A stretch of 47,443 bases of DNA from DAOUGC01 sp034429695 (GTDB lineage: Bacteria > Chloroflexota > Anaerolineae > Anaerolineales > Anaerolineaceae): positions 1-47,443 of the forward strand of contig DAOUGC010000019.1 in the NCBI GenBank assembly GCA_034429695.1. Direction: 5' to 3'. Position 1 is the first letter of the stretch. Each line of letters begins with the position of its first letter. The translations under genes and the position numbers were made by a program. The notes below the pieces were generated by a model. It saw only the letters and a list, made by a program, of their open reading frames with translations, was not told where the DNA came from and ran no database searches. Shown here in pieces: positions 33,095 through 44,300 of this stretch.

Positions 33095-33219
33095 TTGTAC
33101 TATTATAACGCGAGGAAACTTACCGCAAGCTGTTTTTTTAAGGACTCGAGTCTCCCCGGTGTTATCCGATGATACTTAATGGGTAAAGGGTTTGTAAGGT
33201 AAGTGTTGGTTGGTTTTAA

Positions 33220-33248
33220 TTGACTCGCCATACCCCTGATTGTATAAT
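33220..33248 (+). promoter_or_regulatory. Near-consensus sigma70 promoter of the signalling operon
   Basis: TTGACT (33220-33225) and TATAAT (33243-33248) are exactly 17 bases apart, 37 bases before the ATG at 33285. No stress-type box is visible. It likely drives the run of genes from 33285 to 46463. Confidence 0.8.
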
Positions 33249-33284
33249 GGTTCCAGCCCACCCTTCCCAGAAGAGGCGCATTAT

Positions 33285-34094
33285 ATGGCTTTAAAAGGTA
33301 ATCTGAAAGATTTTTCCATTACCCAGTTGTTGAATTTGATCAATCTGGCCAACAAAACGGGCTTGCTGGTAATTGAAGGACCGGGTGATGTGGTTCGCAT
33401 CACCTTCCGGGACGGCAAGCTGGCTCATGCGCGCATTGGGCACGAAGATGATTCGCTGGCCACCATCCTGCGCACCAATAGCAAAATCAGTTCCAGCCAG
33501 TACCGCATGTTGCGTGAACGCGCCGGCCACATGACCGACAAGGAACTGGGTTTACTGTTGATCAACGCCGGTTACGTCTCCAGGGATGACATCATTGCCA
33601 GTTTGCAGGTTTATTTTGTGGATGTGGTGCGGCGATTGTTCACCTGGGTGGAAGGTTTCTTCCACTTCGAAGCCAATCAGTTTCCGCCAGATGACAAGAT
33701 CGCCGTGCGCATTGACCTTGAGAACCTGATCATCGAAGGCTCGCGCCAGATGCGTGAACTGGAACAGCTTCAGGAAGAAATTCCAAGCCTGGACATGGCT
33801 TTAAAATTCACAGAACGACCCGGCACCAATATCCGCGACGTCAACCTGAGCGTGGAAGAGTGGAAGGTCGTTTCTTACGTCAATCCCAAAAACACCATGC
33901 GCCAGATAGCCCGTGCAACCCACATGAACGACCTGGAGATCAGGCGGGTGGTGTTTGGTTTGCTGCAAGCCGGCCTGGTGGAGATTGTGCGCCCGGGCGG
34001 AGCGCCCATCCCCAACCGCGCACCTCTTGGCAAGACCAAGGAAGAGCAGGTGGGTATGCTGTCACGTCTCATCACCCGGATCCGTTCCATCTAA
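33285..34094 (+). CDS. DUF4388 (PATAN) domain protein
   Basis: The 269-residue protein starts with the DUF4388 signature: MALKGNLKDFSITQLLNLI, GLLVIEG and FRDGKLAHARIG, an effector domain often linked to small GTPases or receivers. A middle segment is helical, and the C-terminus looks like a winged helix (MRQIARATHMNDLEIRRVVF, LLQAGLVEIVRPGG). ATG 33285 is preferred over an upstream in-frame ATG at 33240, which overlaps the promoter's -10. It lies 22 bases upstream of an MglA-like GTPase gene, the pairing typical of polarity or regulation modules. Target unknown. Confidence 0.8.
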   Translation: MALKGNLKDFSITQLLNLINLANKTGLLVIEGPGDVVRITFRDGKLAHARIGHEDDSLATILRTNSKISSSQYRMLRERAGHMTDKELGLLLINAGYVSRDDIIASLQVYFVDVVRRLFTWVEGFFHFEANQFPPDDKIAVRIDLENLIIEGSRQMRELEQLQEEIPSLDMALKFTERPGTNIRDVNLSVEEWKVVSYVNPKNTMRQIARATHMNDLEIRRVVFGLLQAGLVEIVRPGGAPIPNRAPLGKTKEEQVGMLSRLITRIRSI

Positions 34095-34116
34095 CCCGCA
34101 GAGAGGTCCTTATATC

Positions 34117-34656
34117 ATGCAAACCGTCAAAATAGTCGTCACCGGACCGTTCAATGCAGGCAAGACGGAATTCATCCGCTCGGTGAGTGAGATCGACGTG
34201 GTCTCAACCGAGCGGCGAATTTCATCAGAAGTGGAAAAGGTGAAAGAATCCACCACGGTGGCCATGGACTTTGGCCGCATCACTGTGGATGACAGCCTGG
34301 TGCTTTACCTGTTTGGTACGCCGGGACAGAAGCGTTTTGATTTCATGTGGGAGATCCTGTCTGAAGGCATGTTGGGTTTCATCGTGATGGTGGACAGCAC
34401 CCGGCCTGAGACCTTCCGTGAGGCACGCAGTATTTTGGAAACCTTCAAAGCTTATGCGCCCACGCCTTACGTTGTGGCGGCCAACAAGCAGGATAGCAAG
34501 GAAGCCTGGGAGCTGGACGACATCCGCCTGGCGTTGCGGCTGGAATCGCGCGTCAAGTTGATGCCGTGCGTCGCCCCGCAGAAGGACACGGTCAAATCGG
34601 TGTTGCTTGAGCTGTTGTACAGTATTCTGGAGGAAATGGAGGCAGGAAAGGCGTAG
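34117..34656 (+). CDS. Small Ras-like GTPase, MglA/ARF-like
   Basis: The 179-residue GTPase shows G1 GPFNAGKTEFI (about residues 9-19), G3 FGTPGQKRFDFMW and G4 NKQD. FGTPGQ in place of DTAGQ is seen in bacterial MglA-like and archaeal relatives. In other bacteria such GTPases set cell polarity or motility, with a Roadblock partner (MglB) as activating protein; no Roadblock gene is present here. ATG 34117 follows AGAGAGG. It lies between the DUF4388 gene and a hydrolase with short spacers. Confidence 0.85.
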   Translation: MQTVKIVVTGPFNAGKTEFIRSVSEIDVVSTERRISSEVEKVKESTTVAMDFGRITVDDSLVLYLFGTPGQKRFDFMWEILSEGMLGFIVMVDSTRPETFREARSILETFKAYAPTPYVVAANKQDSKEAWELDDIRLALRLESRVKLMPCVAPQKDTVKSVLLELLYSILEEMEAGKA

Positions 34657-34674
34657 TCCTTTCTGCGAAGCGAT

Positions 34675-35478
34675 TTGTCTTCCATCACCACGGATCAGGG
34701 AATTGTTCATTACGAAGTGTACGGGCGCGGTCGCCCGGTCATTCTGCTGCACGGCTGGCTGGGTTCATGGGGGTTGTGGCAGGATACCATGACGTTTCTG
34801 GGGCGTTACTACCGCACCTATGCGCTTGATTTTTGGGGGTTTGGCGAGTCTGGCAAGAAACGCAGCACGTATCAGGTGAAGGATTTTGTCTCGCTGGTCA
34901 ATCAGTTCATGGATCAGTTGGGTATTGAGAGCGCACCCCTGGTGGGCCACAGCATGGGCGGCACGGTCAGCCTGTCAGTGGCGCTGGATTACCCGGGCCG
35001 GGCTGAAAAAGTGGCCGTGATTGGCTCGCCGATTGCGGGTTCTTCACTGGCGTTCATGCTCAAGCTGGCGGGATACCGCAGCATTGCCTATCTCTTGTTT
35101 CATACCATGGGCGCCTTCCGGCTGGGTATGCGAGTGGCTTCACCCTTTATTTGCAACGACCCGGCTTTCCCCAAAATGATGGATCGCGACCTGACCAGCA
35201 CCACGCTGGAATCCTTCCTGGTGTCCATCGCTTCATTGCGCCGCACCGATTTACGCCCGCGCCTGAATGAAATTAGGATACCGGTGATGGGCATGTACGG
35301 TGAGCGCGACAACATTGTCCATCCGCGCCAGTGGCAGCCGCTTGAACAGGGTGTGCCCGGCGCGCGTATTCACACCTATAAACGGGCAGGGCATTTTATC
35401 ATGCTGGACGAGCCCGATACCTTCCGCAATCAACTCAAAGATTTTCTGGATTATCCAGCCCATGATGAATCCATCTGA
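34675..35478 (+). CDS. Alpha/beta hydrolase (active-type)
   Basis: The 267-residue alpha/beta hydrolase has the oxyanion segment ILLHGWLGSWGLWQ, the nucleophile elbow VGHSMGG (Ser 93), the acid in YGERDNIVHP and the His in AGHFIMLDEPD. The start is TTG 34675, 18 bases after the GTPase stop; no ATG of suitable position is seen. Substrate unknown; the fold covers esterases, lipases and C-C hydrolases. A paralogue sharing N-terminal sequence (GRGRPVILLHGWLGSW versus GRGRPIIFLHGWVGSW) lies at 45675 and lacks the Ser. Confidence 0.85.
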   Translation: MSSITTDQGIVHYEVYGRGRPVILLHGWLGSWGLWQDTMTFLGRYYRTYALDFWGFGESGKKRSTYQVKDFVSLVNQFMDQLGIESAPLVGHSMGGTVSLSVALDYPGRAEKVAVIGSPIAGSSLAFMLKLAGYRSIAYLLFHTMGAFRLGMRVASPFICNDPAFPKMMDRDLTSTTLESFLVSIASLRRTDLRPRLNEIRIPVMGMYGERDNIVHPRQWQPLEQGVPGARIHTYKRAGHFIMLDEPDTFRNQLKDFLDYPAHDESI

Positions 35479-36097
35479 GCCAACCTTTGACCAGTCTTCT
35501 GTTCAACAGATATTCATTGAAGGCGTGCGCGAAATCATCGGGCAGGCCGGTGTGAACGCCATGTTGAACATCAATCGCAAACCGGATGGCGCCGTGCAGC
35601 GTGATGTGGCTCTTGAATTTCGGCTGGTGGATATTCAAAAATCACTGGAGAGCCTGTACGGCCCGCGCGGTGGTTGCGGCGTGGCCCTGAGGGCAGGGCG
35701 TTCTTCCTTTAAATATTTTTTGCGCACGTACGGCGAACAGATGGGGCTTTCCCGTCTTGATTACCGCTTGTTACCCACCCAGAGCCGTCTCAAAGTTGGT
35801 TTGCAGGCGCTCGCATCCACCTTCGAGGATCTGTACCTGGGCGTTATCAATATGAAGGAAACCGATAACGTCTGGGAATGGACCGTGAAGAACTGCCCGT
35901 TGTGCTGGAACCCGGAGCAAGGACTTCATGGGGATGAGGACGAAGCGGCGTGTCGCTGTCATTTATTTGTCGGCATGTTACAGGAATTTCTCTCCTGGGC
36001 CAGCGGGGGCAAATACTATCACGTGGTTGAGACCGCGTGTATGAGTGGGGGCGCGGCTGCCTGCGTGATCCAGATCGAAAAGCAGCCGCTGGAATAG
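35462..36097 (+). CDS. V4R domain (4-vinyl reductase-like) sensor protein
   Basis: The 211-residue protein carries a C-terminal V4R-like ligand-binding region: CPLCW and CRCHL, then FVGMLQEFLSWASGGKYYHV and the ETACMSGGAAACVIQI motif. V4R domains bind small hydrophobic or heme-like molecules and are found in sensory proteins and in bacteriochlorophyll synthesis (BchJ). Conserved Cys/His residues may bind metal. ATG 35462 overlaps the hydrolase stop by 17 bases. Here it is most likely a sensor for the GTPase/kinase system; ligand unknown. Confidence 0.7.
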   Translation: MMNPSEPTFDQSSVQQIFIEGVREIIGQAGVNAMLNINRKPDGAVQRDVALEFRLVDIQKSLESLYGPRGGCGVALRAGRSSFKYFLRTYGEQMGLSRLDYRLLPTQSRLKVGLQALASTFEDLYLGVINMKETDNVWEWTVKNCPLCWNPEQGLHGDEDEAACRCHLFVGMLQEFLSWASGGKYYHVVETACMSGGAAACVIQIEKQPLE

Positions 36098-36107
36098 AGG
36101 TTGTCTT

Positions 36108-37385
36108 ATGTTGAAGGTCATCCTGCATTCCACGCGCTCGATCGTGCCTTTCAACGAACCTGCCCGCGATCTTCGCATTCAAAACAAACCGCTCTGGCTG
36201 GCACAACGGGATGTGCTGGCTCCATATACCGACCGGGAGATGGAATTGCTGCCGGGGCATCCCCTGCCGCAAACCCACGGACCCTGCCTGGTATACCGCG
36301 ATAATCTCTACTTTGAAGAGCATTACATTCGGGCTTTTCTGGCTGAAGCCAGAAAACGCAAACATCCATCCAGGGCGGCTTTCTCCACCGAAGATGCGGC
36401 TTTCAAGGAACACTGCCTGCCCATGTCGCTTTCGTACACCCCCTGCGGCGATCTGTACCTGGCGGACCTGTGGTATTACCCCAACGGGCCCGAACCGGAT
36501 GCCGAGCCGCTGGTGGTTGACATGCAGGCGCGTGAGCTGGGTTATTATCACATTCCCACCTACATGGCGTACGACCACGGTGAACTGGTTTACCAGGTTC
36601 CATTGCGCAGTCTGATCGCGATTGATTCATGGGTGCACGTGTTCATCGCCGATATGGTCTTTGGGTTGTTCGGGCGTGGTGCGCGTTACGAAGACCGGAT
36701 TGAACGTGACCTGGGGTTCAAGCTGCGTATGTTGGGCACAGCGCTCTACGAGGGCCGTCAACTGCTGGACAGCTCCATGGTGGTCAAGGTGGGTAAGAAT
36801 TGCGTAATTGATCCATCCGCAGTGATCCATGGCCCCACCACCATCGGCAACAATGTCACCATTGGGGCGGGCGCGGTGATTGAAAATTGCATCATCGGCG
36901 ACAATGTCAACGTTTCGCAGGGCTGCCAGCTCATGCTCAGCGTGGTGGGCGATGGAACCTTCCTGCCTTTCAGGGCAAGCCTCTTCATGACCACCATCAT
37001 GGATAACAGCATGGTGGCGCAAAACACCTGTCTGCAAATGTGCGTGGTGGGTCGCAATTCTTTTATTGGGGCAGGCAGCACATTTACTGATTTCAACCTG
37101 CTCTCCGCACCGATCAAGGCGCGGGATGCCAACGGCGAATTAAAATTTTCCAACCGGCCGGTACTGGGCGGTTGTGTGGGCCATAACTGCCGCATTGGGG
37201 CAGGCATGATCATCTATCCGGCGCGCATGATTGAGTCGGACGTGGTGCTGGTGGCTTCCCATCAGCGCAGGGTGATCGACCGCGACGTGTACTGGGAGGG
37301 CAGCGACCATCATTTATTGCCCAATGCAAAGCAGCACCCGCGTTTGTATCCCCGCCCTGGAGAGCAGGGGGGCGAAAACTGGTAA
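36108..37385 (+). CDS. Left-handed beta-helix (hexapeptide-repeat) protein
   Basis: The 425-residue protein has an N-terminal domain of about 225 residues without a clear family, followed by hexapeptide repeats (about 229-290 and 300-375; GPTTIGNNVTIGAGAVIENC, IIGDNVNVSQG). The arrangement resembles sugar-1-phosphate nucleotidyltransferase/acetyltransferase proteins, but the nucleotidyltransferase signature is not evident at the N-terminus. It might be an acyl- or acetyltransferase or a scaffold. It is 10 bases after the V4R gene. Confidence 0.65.
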   Translation: MLKVILHSTRSIVPFNEPARDLRIQNKPLWLAQRDVLAPYTDREMELLPGHPLPQTHGPCLVYRDNLYFEEHYIRAFLAEARKRKHPSRAAFSTEDAAFKEHCLPMSLSYTPCGDLYLADLWYYPNGPEPDAEPLVVDMQARELGYYHIPTYMAYDHGELVYQVPLRSLIAIDSWVHVFIADMVFGLFGRGARYEDRIERDLGFKLRMLGTALYEGRQLLDSSMVVKVGKNCVIDPSAVIHGPTTIGNNVTIGAGAVIENCIIGDNVNVSQGCQLMLSVVGDGTFLPFRASLFMTTIMDNSMVAQNTCLQMCVVGRNSFIGAGSTFTDFNLLSAPIKARDANGELKFSNRPVLGGCVGHNCRIGAGMIIYPARMIESDVVLVASHQRRVIDRDVYWEGSDHHLLPNAKQHPRLYPRPGEQGGENW

Positions 37386-37445
37386 AATGAATTATCAATC
37401 TCTTTTTCAAGGCAATTAATCTGTGTTTTGTGGATGGAGGAACGG

Positions 37446-38342
37446 ATGAGTAAAGCCCGACTCATGATTGTGGAAGACGATCCGGATATTTCCAATATGC
37501 TCAAAATATTCTTCAACGGGCAGGGGTACGAGGTTGACACTGCTCCGCGAGGATCGGATGCGCTGGAGAAAACCCGTCAGATTATGCCGCACTTGATGGT
37601 GCTTGACATCATGCTGCCTGACATTGACGGGTACGAAGTCTGCCGTCAGTTGCGCACCAATACCCGCACCAGCCACATTCCGGTGATTTTTTTGACGCAG
37701 AAGGATGAACGTTCGGACAAGCTGCAAGGGTTGGAACTGGGCGCTGACGATTACATCACCAAGCCGTTTGACATTGAAGAACTGAAACTCCGTGTGCAAA
37801 ACGCCATTGCGCGCTCAGAACGCGAGAGCCTGACCGACCCCCAGACTGGTTTGCCCGCCGGGCGTTTAATAGAAGACCAACTGCGCCGCTTGATCCGTCA
37901 GAAGGGTTGGGCATTGATGGACGTGCGCATCAACCATTACGATGCGTTCAAGGACGTATACGGATTCATTGCTGCCAATGACGTGTTGCGTTTCACCGCC
38001 ATGCTGTTGGGCGAGGTGGACGATCAGGTGGGCAGCGCCAATGATTTCATCGGCCATGCCGGCGGCGACAACTTTGTGTTAATCTGCACCGAGGAAAATG
38101 CCGGCGCCATTCGCGACGCCCTCAAGACCCGTTTTGCCGAGCAGGTGCAGAGCCATTACAACTTTATGGACCGCCAGCAGGGGTTCATTAATGCACCCGA
38201 TCACACCGGCAGGATGGAACAGACCCCGTTAATGACCATTGCCGTGGGTGTGGTTTCACCTTCCACGCATACCTTTTCAGATATTCGCGAGATCACCGAA
38301 CTGGCAGCCGAAGAGCGCCGCACGGATTCCGCCGCGAAGTGA
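37446..38342 (+). CDS. Response regulator with degenerate GGDEF domain
   Basis: Residues 1-120 form a receiver (DD pair 11-12, phospho-acceptor Asp 54, Lys in ITKPFD). The rest is a GGDEF-like domain (SLTDPQTGLPAGRLIEDQL opening) where the signature reads GGDNF (206-210) in place of GGDEF. The acidic catalytic residue is lost, so it is probably not a diguanylate cyclase; it may bind GTP or act as a protein-protein module. ATG 37446 follows GGAGG. It is 11 bases upstream of the giant kinase. Confidence 0.85.
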   Translation: MSKARLMIVEDDPDISNMLKIFFNGQGYEVDTAPRGSDALEKTRQIMPHLMVLDIMLPDIDGYEVCRQLRTNTRTSHIPVIFLTQKDERSDKLQGLELGADDYITKPFDIEELKLRVQNAIARSERESLTDPQTGLPAGRLIEDQLRRLIRQKGWALMDVRINHYDAFKDVYGFIAANDVLRFTAMLLGEVDDQVGSANDFIGHAGGDNFVLICTEENAGAIRDALKTRFAEQVQSHYNFMDRQQGFINAPDHTGRMEQTPLMTIAVGVVSPSTHTFSDIREITELAAEERRTDSAAK

Positions 38343-38353
38343 TGAGGTAAACG

Positions 38354-41300
38354 TTGAGCGAAACCTTCAGCATCGGACTGATCCTCCTGGGTGTGGGACT
38401 GGCTTTCTGGCTGGTCTCGCATATTTTCATGCGCCTGTTTGTCAAAAACAGCAATGTTCACAAACAGCCTGCCCGTTTTGAGGATCTACCGGTGAATGTC
38501 GTTCAGGTTCAGGATAATGCCGACGCTGTGGTGATGGTGATGCCAGGTGGAAAATTGCTTTCCATCAACGAGCCGGCGCGGCAATTATTCACACTGGCGG
38601 AAAATGAGCCTGCCAGCCTGGACCGTCTTGTGCGGCGTGTGCGCCCGCCTGAGCCTTTTTATGCGTTATGTTCCGCCGGGGGCCGTGCCAGCTTTGTGAT
38701 CAATGGACGCACGCTGGAAGGCAAATCGGTGCGGGTGGAGCAGAACGGCAACCAGGTGATGGTAATCACCCTGCAGGCGCCGCAAACGGTGGCGGATGAG
38801 GATGCCCAGACCACGCTGGAAACCCGCTCGTTGGCGGCCATGAGCGAATTAACCAACGCGATGGGTGCCAGTCTGGATCTGGAAAGCACCATTCAAGCCA
38901 TTTTGTCGGGTGTAAACCAGACCCTTCCGGCGGACTTCATCGAACTCACCCTGTGGGAACCTGACACGCAAACCATGGCGCCATACCGCCTTAAAGGAAC
39001 CCCTGGCGGTGAACACCATGTGGAAATGGGGGTGGAACGGTACATCCCTGGGGTTGGTCTGAGTGGTCACCTGGCGGTGGAACGCCAGCCGCTGCTCATC
39101 CCCAACCTTGCCCAACGTGCTGATTTGCAGCCCGCCCGGTATGATGACCTGCCCATCCGTTCTTACATGGGCTTCCCACTGATGGCGGATGATGAATTTC
39201 TGGGGACGCTTGAACTGGCTTCAATGACCCCTGATGTGTTTGTGGAGCAGGATCAAAAAATGGTGAGCCTGCTGGTTGCGCCGGCGGCAACCGCTCTGCG
39301 TAATGCGCTGCGTTTCCGCGCCGAGCAACGCCGCGCAGCCGAACTTTCCGGACTGGCTCAACTGGCGCAGTCGTTCAGTTCCGTACGTGATTCCGGCAGC
39401 CTGTTTGCCCGCCTGGTGCAGAGCATTGTTCCGTTGATCAAAGTCGAGATTGTGGGCTTCCTGATCTATGATGAAGCCCAGCGCATGCTGGTGGGGCAGG
39501 TTCCCTACTACGGGTTGCCAGCGCAATTCCTGGATATGTACAAAACCAGCATCCAGCCGGGCAGCCGCGCCGAGCAAATGCTCCTGTCACAGGAGCCGAT
39601 CATCAGCCTGAACGCCATTGAGGACGGTATGTGGCAGGAAATGGGCTGGGAATTTCTGGCGCGCGGCGCTGCCCTGCGCGATACGGCTCTGATCCCGCTT
39701 TCTTCAGGCGGGCGCATGATTGGCTATTTGCAGGCTTCCAACCATGTTGACGGCATGCTGCCTTTCAGCCAGGACGAATTACGCCTGCTGACCATTGTGG
39801 CCAATCAGGCGGCCCCGATCATCGAGAATGCCACCCTGGTGCAGCAAACCCGCCAGCGTGCGCAGCGGGCTGAGGCTTTGCGCCGCATTGCCAGTCTTTC
39901 CAGTTCTGCCGCCACCATTGATGAAATTCTGACGTTTGCCCTGCAGGAGCTTTCGCACCTGTGCGAAGCCGACATGGCTGCCGCATTTCTACTGGATAAC
40001 ACCCGCCTGACCCTGCAACTGCACGAAGTCTCCCTGTTTGGGGATGCCCAACCCTTGCCGGAACAGAGCACGCGCCTGTTCACCGATGACCCGCAGTATC
40101 CTTTCACCGCCACAGGCCGTCAGCACGCTGCCATGATCGAAGTGCTGGCTGAGGATCAAGCCATTGTGCCCTATTATCAGCAAATTCTGGCGAGCTGGTC
40201 GCTGGCATCTGCGGTGGTGGTTCCGCTGGTGGTGAGAAATGAAGGCGTGGGCGAGATCTGGATCGGCAGCCATCAACCCAACTTCTTTGACCAGGGCGAC
40301 CTGCAGGTGGTTTCCACCGCTGCGGGTCAACTGGCCGGGGTTGTGGAGCGTTCCTATCTGGTCTCGCAAACCGATGAAACCCTGCGCCGCAGGGTGGATC
40401 AATTAACCGCGCTTACCCGCATCAACCGCGACCTGAGTACGTCGTTGGACACCAACTCCATCCTGCAACTGGTGTATGAAGAAGCGTTGAAATCCACCGG
40501 TGCTGAGTGCGGTTCACTGCTGCTGTTTGAGGGTGAGAGCGATTCCTTCTCCAACGGGGAGCGTGGAAGCACGCCCGTGGTTCGCAAAGCGGTCGGTGAT
40601 GCGCACAATGGGACCTTGAGCCTGCTCGAGAGATTTGCTGCCGGGCGTATGGAAATGCTCAACATCCCGGACCTGGGCCAGTCTGAATTCCCTGCCTCGC
40701 ATGAAGGCGTGCGCAGCAGCCTGTCATTACCGGTGTTGTATCACCACCGGTTGATTGCCATGTTGACCCTGCACAGCACGCGCAGCGGGCATTTTGATGA
40801 TGCCGTGGCCGAAATCGCCCAGTCGCTGGCCGGTCAGTCGGCGATGGCAATTGGCAACGCGATGCAGTTTGAACGCCTGTCACAACGGTCAGACCTGCTG
40901 AGCCGTGAGCTGGACACGCTGGATAATCTGTTCAGGGTTTTCCAGGGTCTGCGCGCCAACCGCCCGCTGGACGAATCACTGCAGGTGGTGGCAAAAGCGA
41001 TTGCCCAGGCAACCCCCTTCCGGTCGGCGGTGATCAGTATCTGTGATCCTGACACCATGATGTTGAGCCGGGTGGCGGCGGTTGGACTTCCGGAAACCGT
41101 CTGGCAGGATTTGCAAAGCCGCACCCAACCGTGGTCGGCAATTGAAAACCTGCTCGCAGCCGAGTATCAGGTGGGCATGGTGTATTACATCCCTGCCGAC
41201 CGCCAGCCCGTGCTGCCGGAGGAACTTTACTCGGTTTCCCTTGAACAGGAAAGCCAGCGGAATAACGGCAACTCATGGGATGCTGATGACTTTTTGATTG

Positions 41301-44300
41301 TCCCGTTGCTGGATGCAGACGGACAGCCGCTTGGCTTGATCAGTGTGGATGCACCGGTGGACGGACGCCGTCCCGACCATCCCACTTTTCAGGCGCTGGA
41401 ATTACTTGGCCGTCAAGCCTGTCTGGTGATCGAAGGCGATCAGAACGTGCGCGGCTTGATCTCGCGCGCCAGTGTGCTGGAACAAGCCCACAACGACGCC
41501 CGTCAGGCAGCGGAACACGCCCAGGAACAATTACCGGGGCTGTTGCACAGCAACCTGGAGCAGACCCTGTCCATCCAGCGCATGGACGGCCAGATCCTGC
41601 GTATTCGCAGTGGTTTGGAGATCGCTTCACAGGCAGGCCGCCAAAAAGACCAGCAGGGTGTGCTGGAAACCATTGCGCGTGAAGTGCTGACCCGCTTTGA
41701 CATGGACGTTGCGCTTATTGCCACCTCAGGCGAGGGCGGTCCCCGGTTGGGTTCTGTCATGGGCAGCATCCCGGGTGGGGCGCGGCCGGAAGCGTTGTTT
41801 GGACAACGCAATCCGCTGCGAACCATGCTGGAGGAAGAACAGATAAAGCTGATCTCCAGTGTGGCCGTGGATGAACAATGGAAGACCAACGGGTTTCTAT
41901 CTGCGTTGGAAATTCGCTCATTCATTTGCCTGCCTTTGCGGTTGGGCCGTGACCGGCGCGCAGCCGTACTGGTGGGGGCGCACGAGGCCATCCCGGCTTT
42001 TACGACTGAGGATCATCAGGTGTTCGTGCAGTTGATCAACCAGGCCAATGTCACCCTGCAGAACCTGGAGTTCCTGTCAGAGACCAGTGGCCGCCTGCGC
42101 GAAATGAACCTGCTGCTTGCATTCAATTCCCGCCTGACCGGTTTGGACCCGCATGCCATCTCCAATACCCTGGCCAGTTCACTGATCGAGCTTATTCCAC
42201 ACGCCAAAGCCTGCTGGGTGGGGCTGTGGGATGCGCGCGCGCGCCGCCTGGTTCCATATGCTGCCGCGGGTTATGCCAATAATGAGAGCATGCTGGGTGT
42301 GCAATTTAGCAAAGACACCCTGCCGTTGAAGGTTTTTACCGCCGGAACACCCCGTACGGTGGCTGAAGTTAACTTTGTTCAGGATTATTCACTTTCCTCT
42401 GAGGACTTGTTGCTTTACCGAAAAGCCACCGGTGGGGCGCTGCCTGTTTCCACCCTGCTGGCTCCGGTGGGGCGCGGGCGCAGCATCCGCGGGGTGGTGG
42501 TGCTGGAGAACTTTGATCAACCCGATGTCTTTAACGTGGAAGATCGCGATCTGGCAGTATCACTGGCGCAACAAACCGCTTTGGCGCTTGAAAATACCAG
42601 CCTGTTGACTGACAGCCGTGAGCGCGCAGAGCAGTTGCATGCCCTCACCATCGCGTCCAGCGGTTTGACCTCGCACCTCAGTTCGCAGGCATTGATCAAT
42701 GAGTTGCTCGAGCAGCTTCAACCGGTTTTACCCTTTGACACAGCCACGTTATGGTTGCGTAATGGCAATCAGTTGAGTGTTGCTGATGCGCTTGGTTTTG
42801 CCGATAGCGACAGCCGGTTGGGCATCTCGGTGGCAGTGGAAGACAGCCAGTTGTTCCAGGAAATGATCCGCACCGGCGAAAGTCTGTGCATTGGTGACAT
42901 CCGCAGTGATAAGCGCTTCCCCAGCCTATTGGAACCCGAAAACCTTTCCTGGCTGGGTGTGCCCTTGTTCACCAAGTCGCAATTGATCGGTGTGGTGGCG
43001 CTGGAAAAGAAGGAACAAAATTATTACACGCCTGAACTGGTGCAAATTGCAGCCAACTTCGCCGGTCAGGCGGCAGTTGCACTGGAAAATGCCCGCCTGT
43101 TTGAGGAAAGCCAGCGCCGCGCCGCTGAGCTGGATGAACGTTCCACCCGTCTGGCGCTGCTCAATCAGCTTTCCAATGACCTGAGCGGCTCCCTCAACAG
43201 CGACACCATCCTGCAACTCACCGCCCAGCGTTTGAGCAGTGCACTTAACGCCACCCGCGTGGCCGCGGTGATGCCCATGCCGCGCGGCATATTGCGGGTG
43301 GAACAGGAATATCCACAAAAAGGCAGCGATCTTCCCGTCGAGTTGCCGGTGACCCCCCTGCTGGATCACTTGCAGCAGAGCATGGGCATCTTCTCCACCG
43401 GCGATGTGGATGCCGAACCTGAACTGGCTGACCTGATGCCGGGTTATCTGCGGTCAAGGGGGGTGCAATCCCTCTTGATCATCCCGCTGCTGGCAGGCGC
43501 CAACCTGATCGGCTGGTTCTGGGTGCAGCAAATTGAGAAGGGGCGCTTCAGCGTGGCTGAGATGGACCTGGCGCGCACCATGTGCAATCAGGCTGCCATT
43601 GCCATTCAAAATGCCCGCCTGTTTGACCAGACCCGGTCTTTGACCTCTGATCTGGAGCGCAGGGTGGAGGAGCGCACGCTGGAGCTGCGCCGCGAGCATC
43701 AAAACACCCAGACCTTGCTCAGCATCATTACCGAGCTGACCGCCAGCCTGGACCTGGATCAGGTGCTGCATCGCAGCCTGGTGGTGTTGAACCAGTCCAT
43801 GGAAGCTGAAAGCAGCGCGCTGTTGTTGATTGAATCGTCGCGCACCCATTATGCCGGCCTGCCCATACTACAGGGCAACGGCAATAAGTACGTTCGCGCC
43901 ATCTCAGATTGGGTGCTGCAGCGCCGCCTGTCTCTGCTGGTGGATAATCTGGAAAATGACGCGCGCTGGGGGTTTGGCAGCGAGGAACAACTGCCGTTCG
44001 AGAGCGCCCTGGCCGTGCCTTTGATCCTGGGCGAACAGGTGCTTGGGACCATGGTTTTGGTGCACAGCCAGCCGTTCCAGTTCATGCTGGAGCAGGTCGG
44101 GTTGGTGGAGGCTTCCGCACGACAGATTGCCGTGGCTTTGAATAACGCCGAGCTGTTCAACCTGATCCGTGATCAGGCGGAGAACCTGGGCTCCATGCTG
44201 CGCGAACAGCAGATCGAAGCCAGCCGCTCGCGCGCCATCCTGGAAGCCGTGGCAGATGGTGTGCTGGTTACCGATGAAGAAATGCGCATTACCCTGTTGA

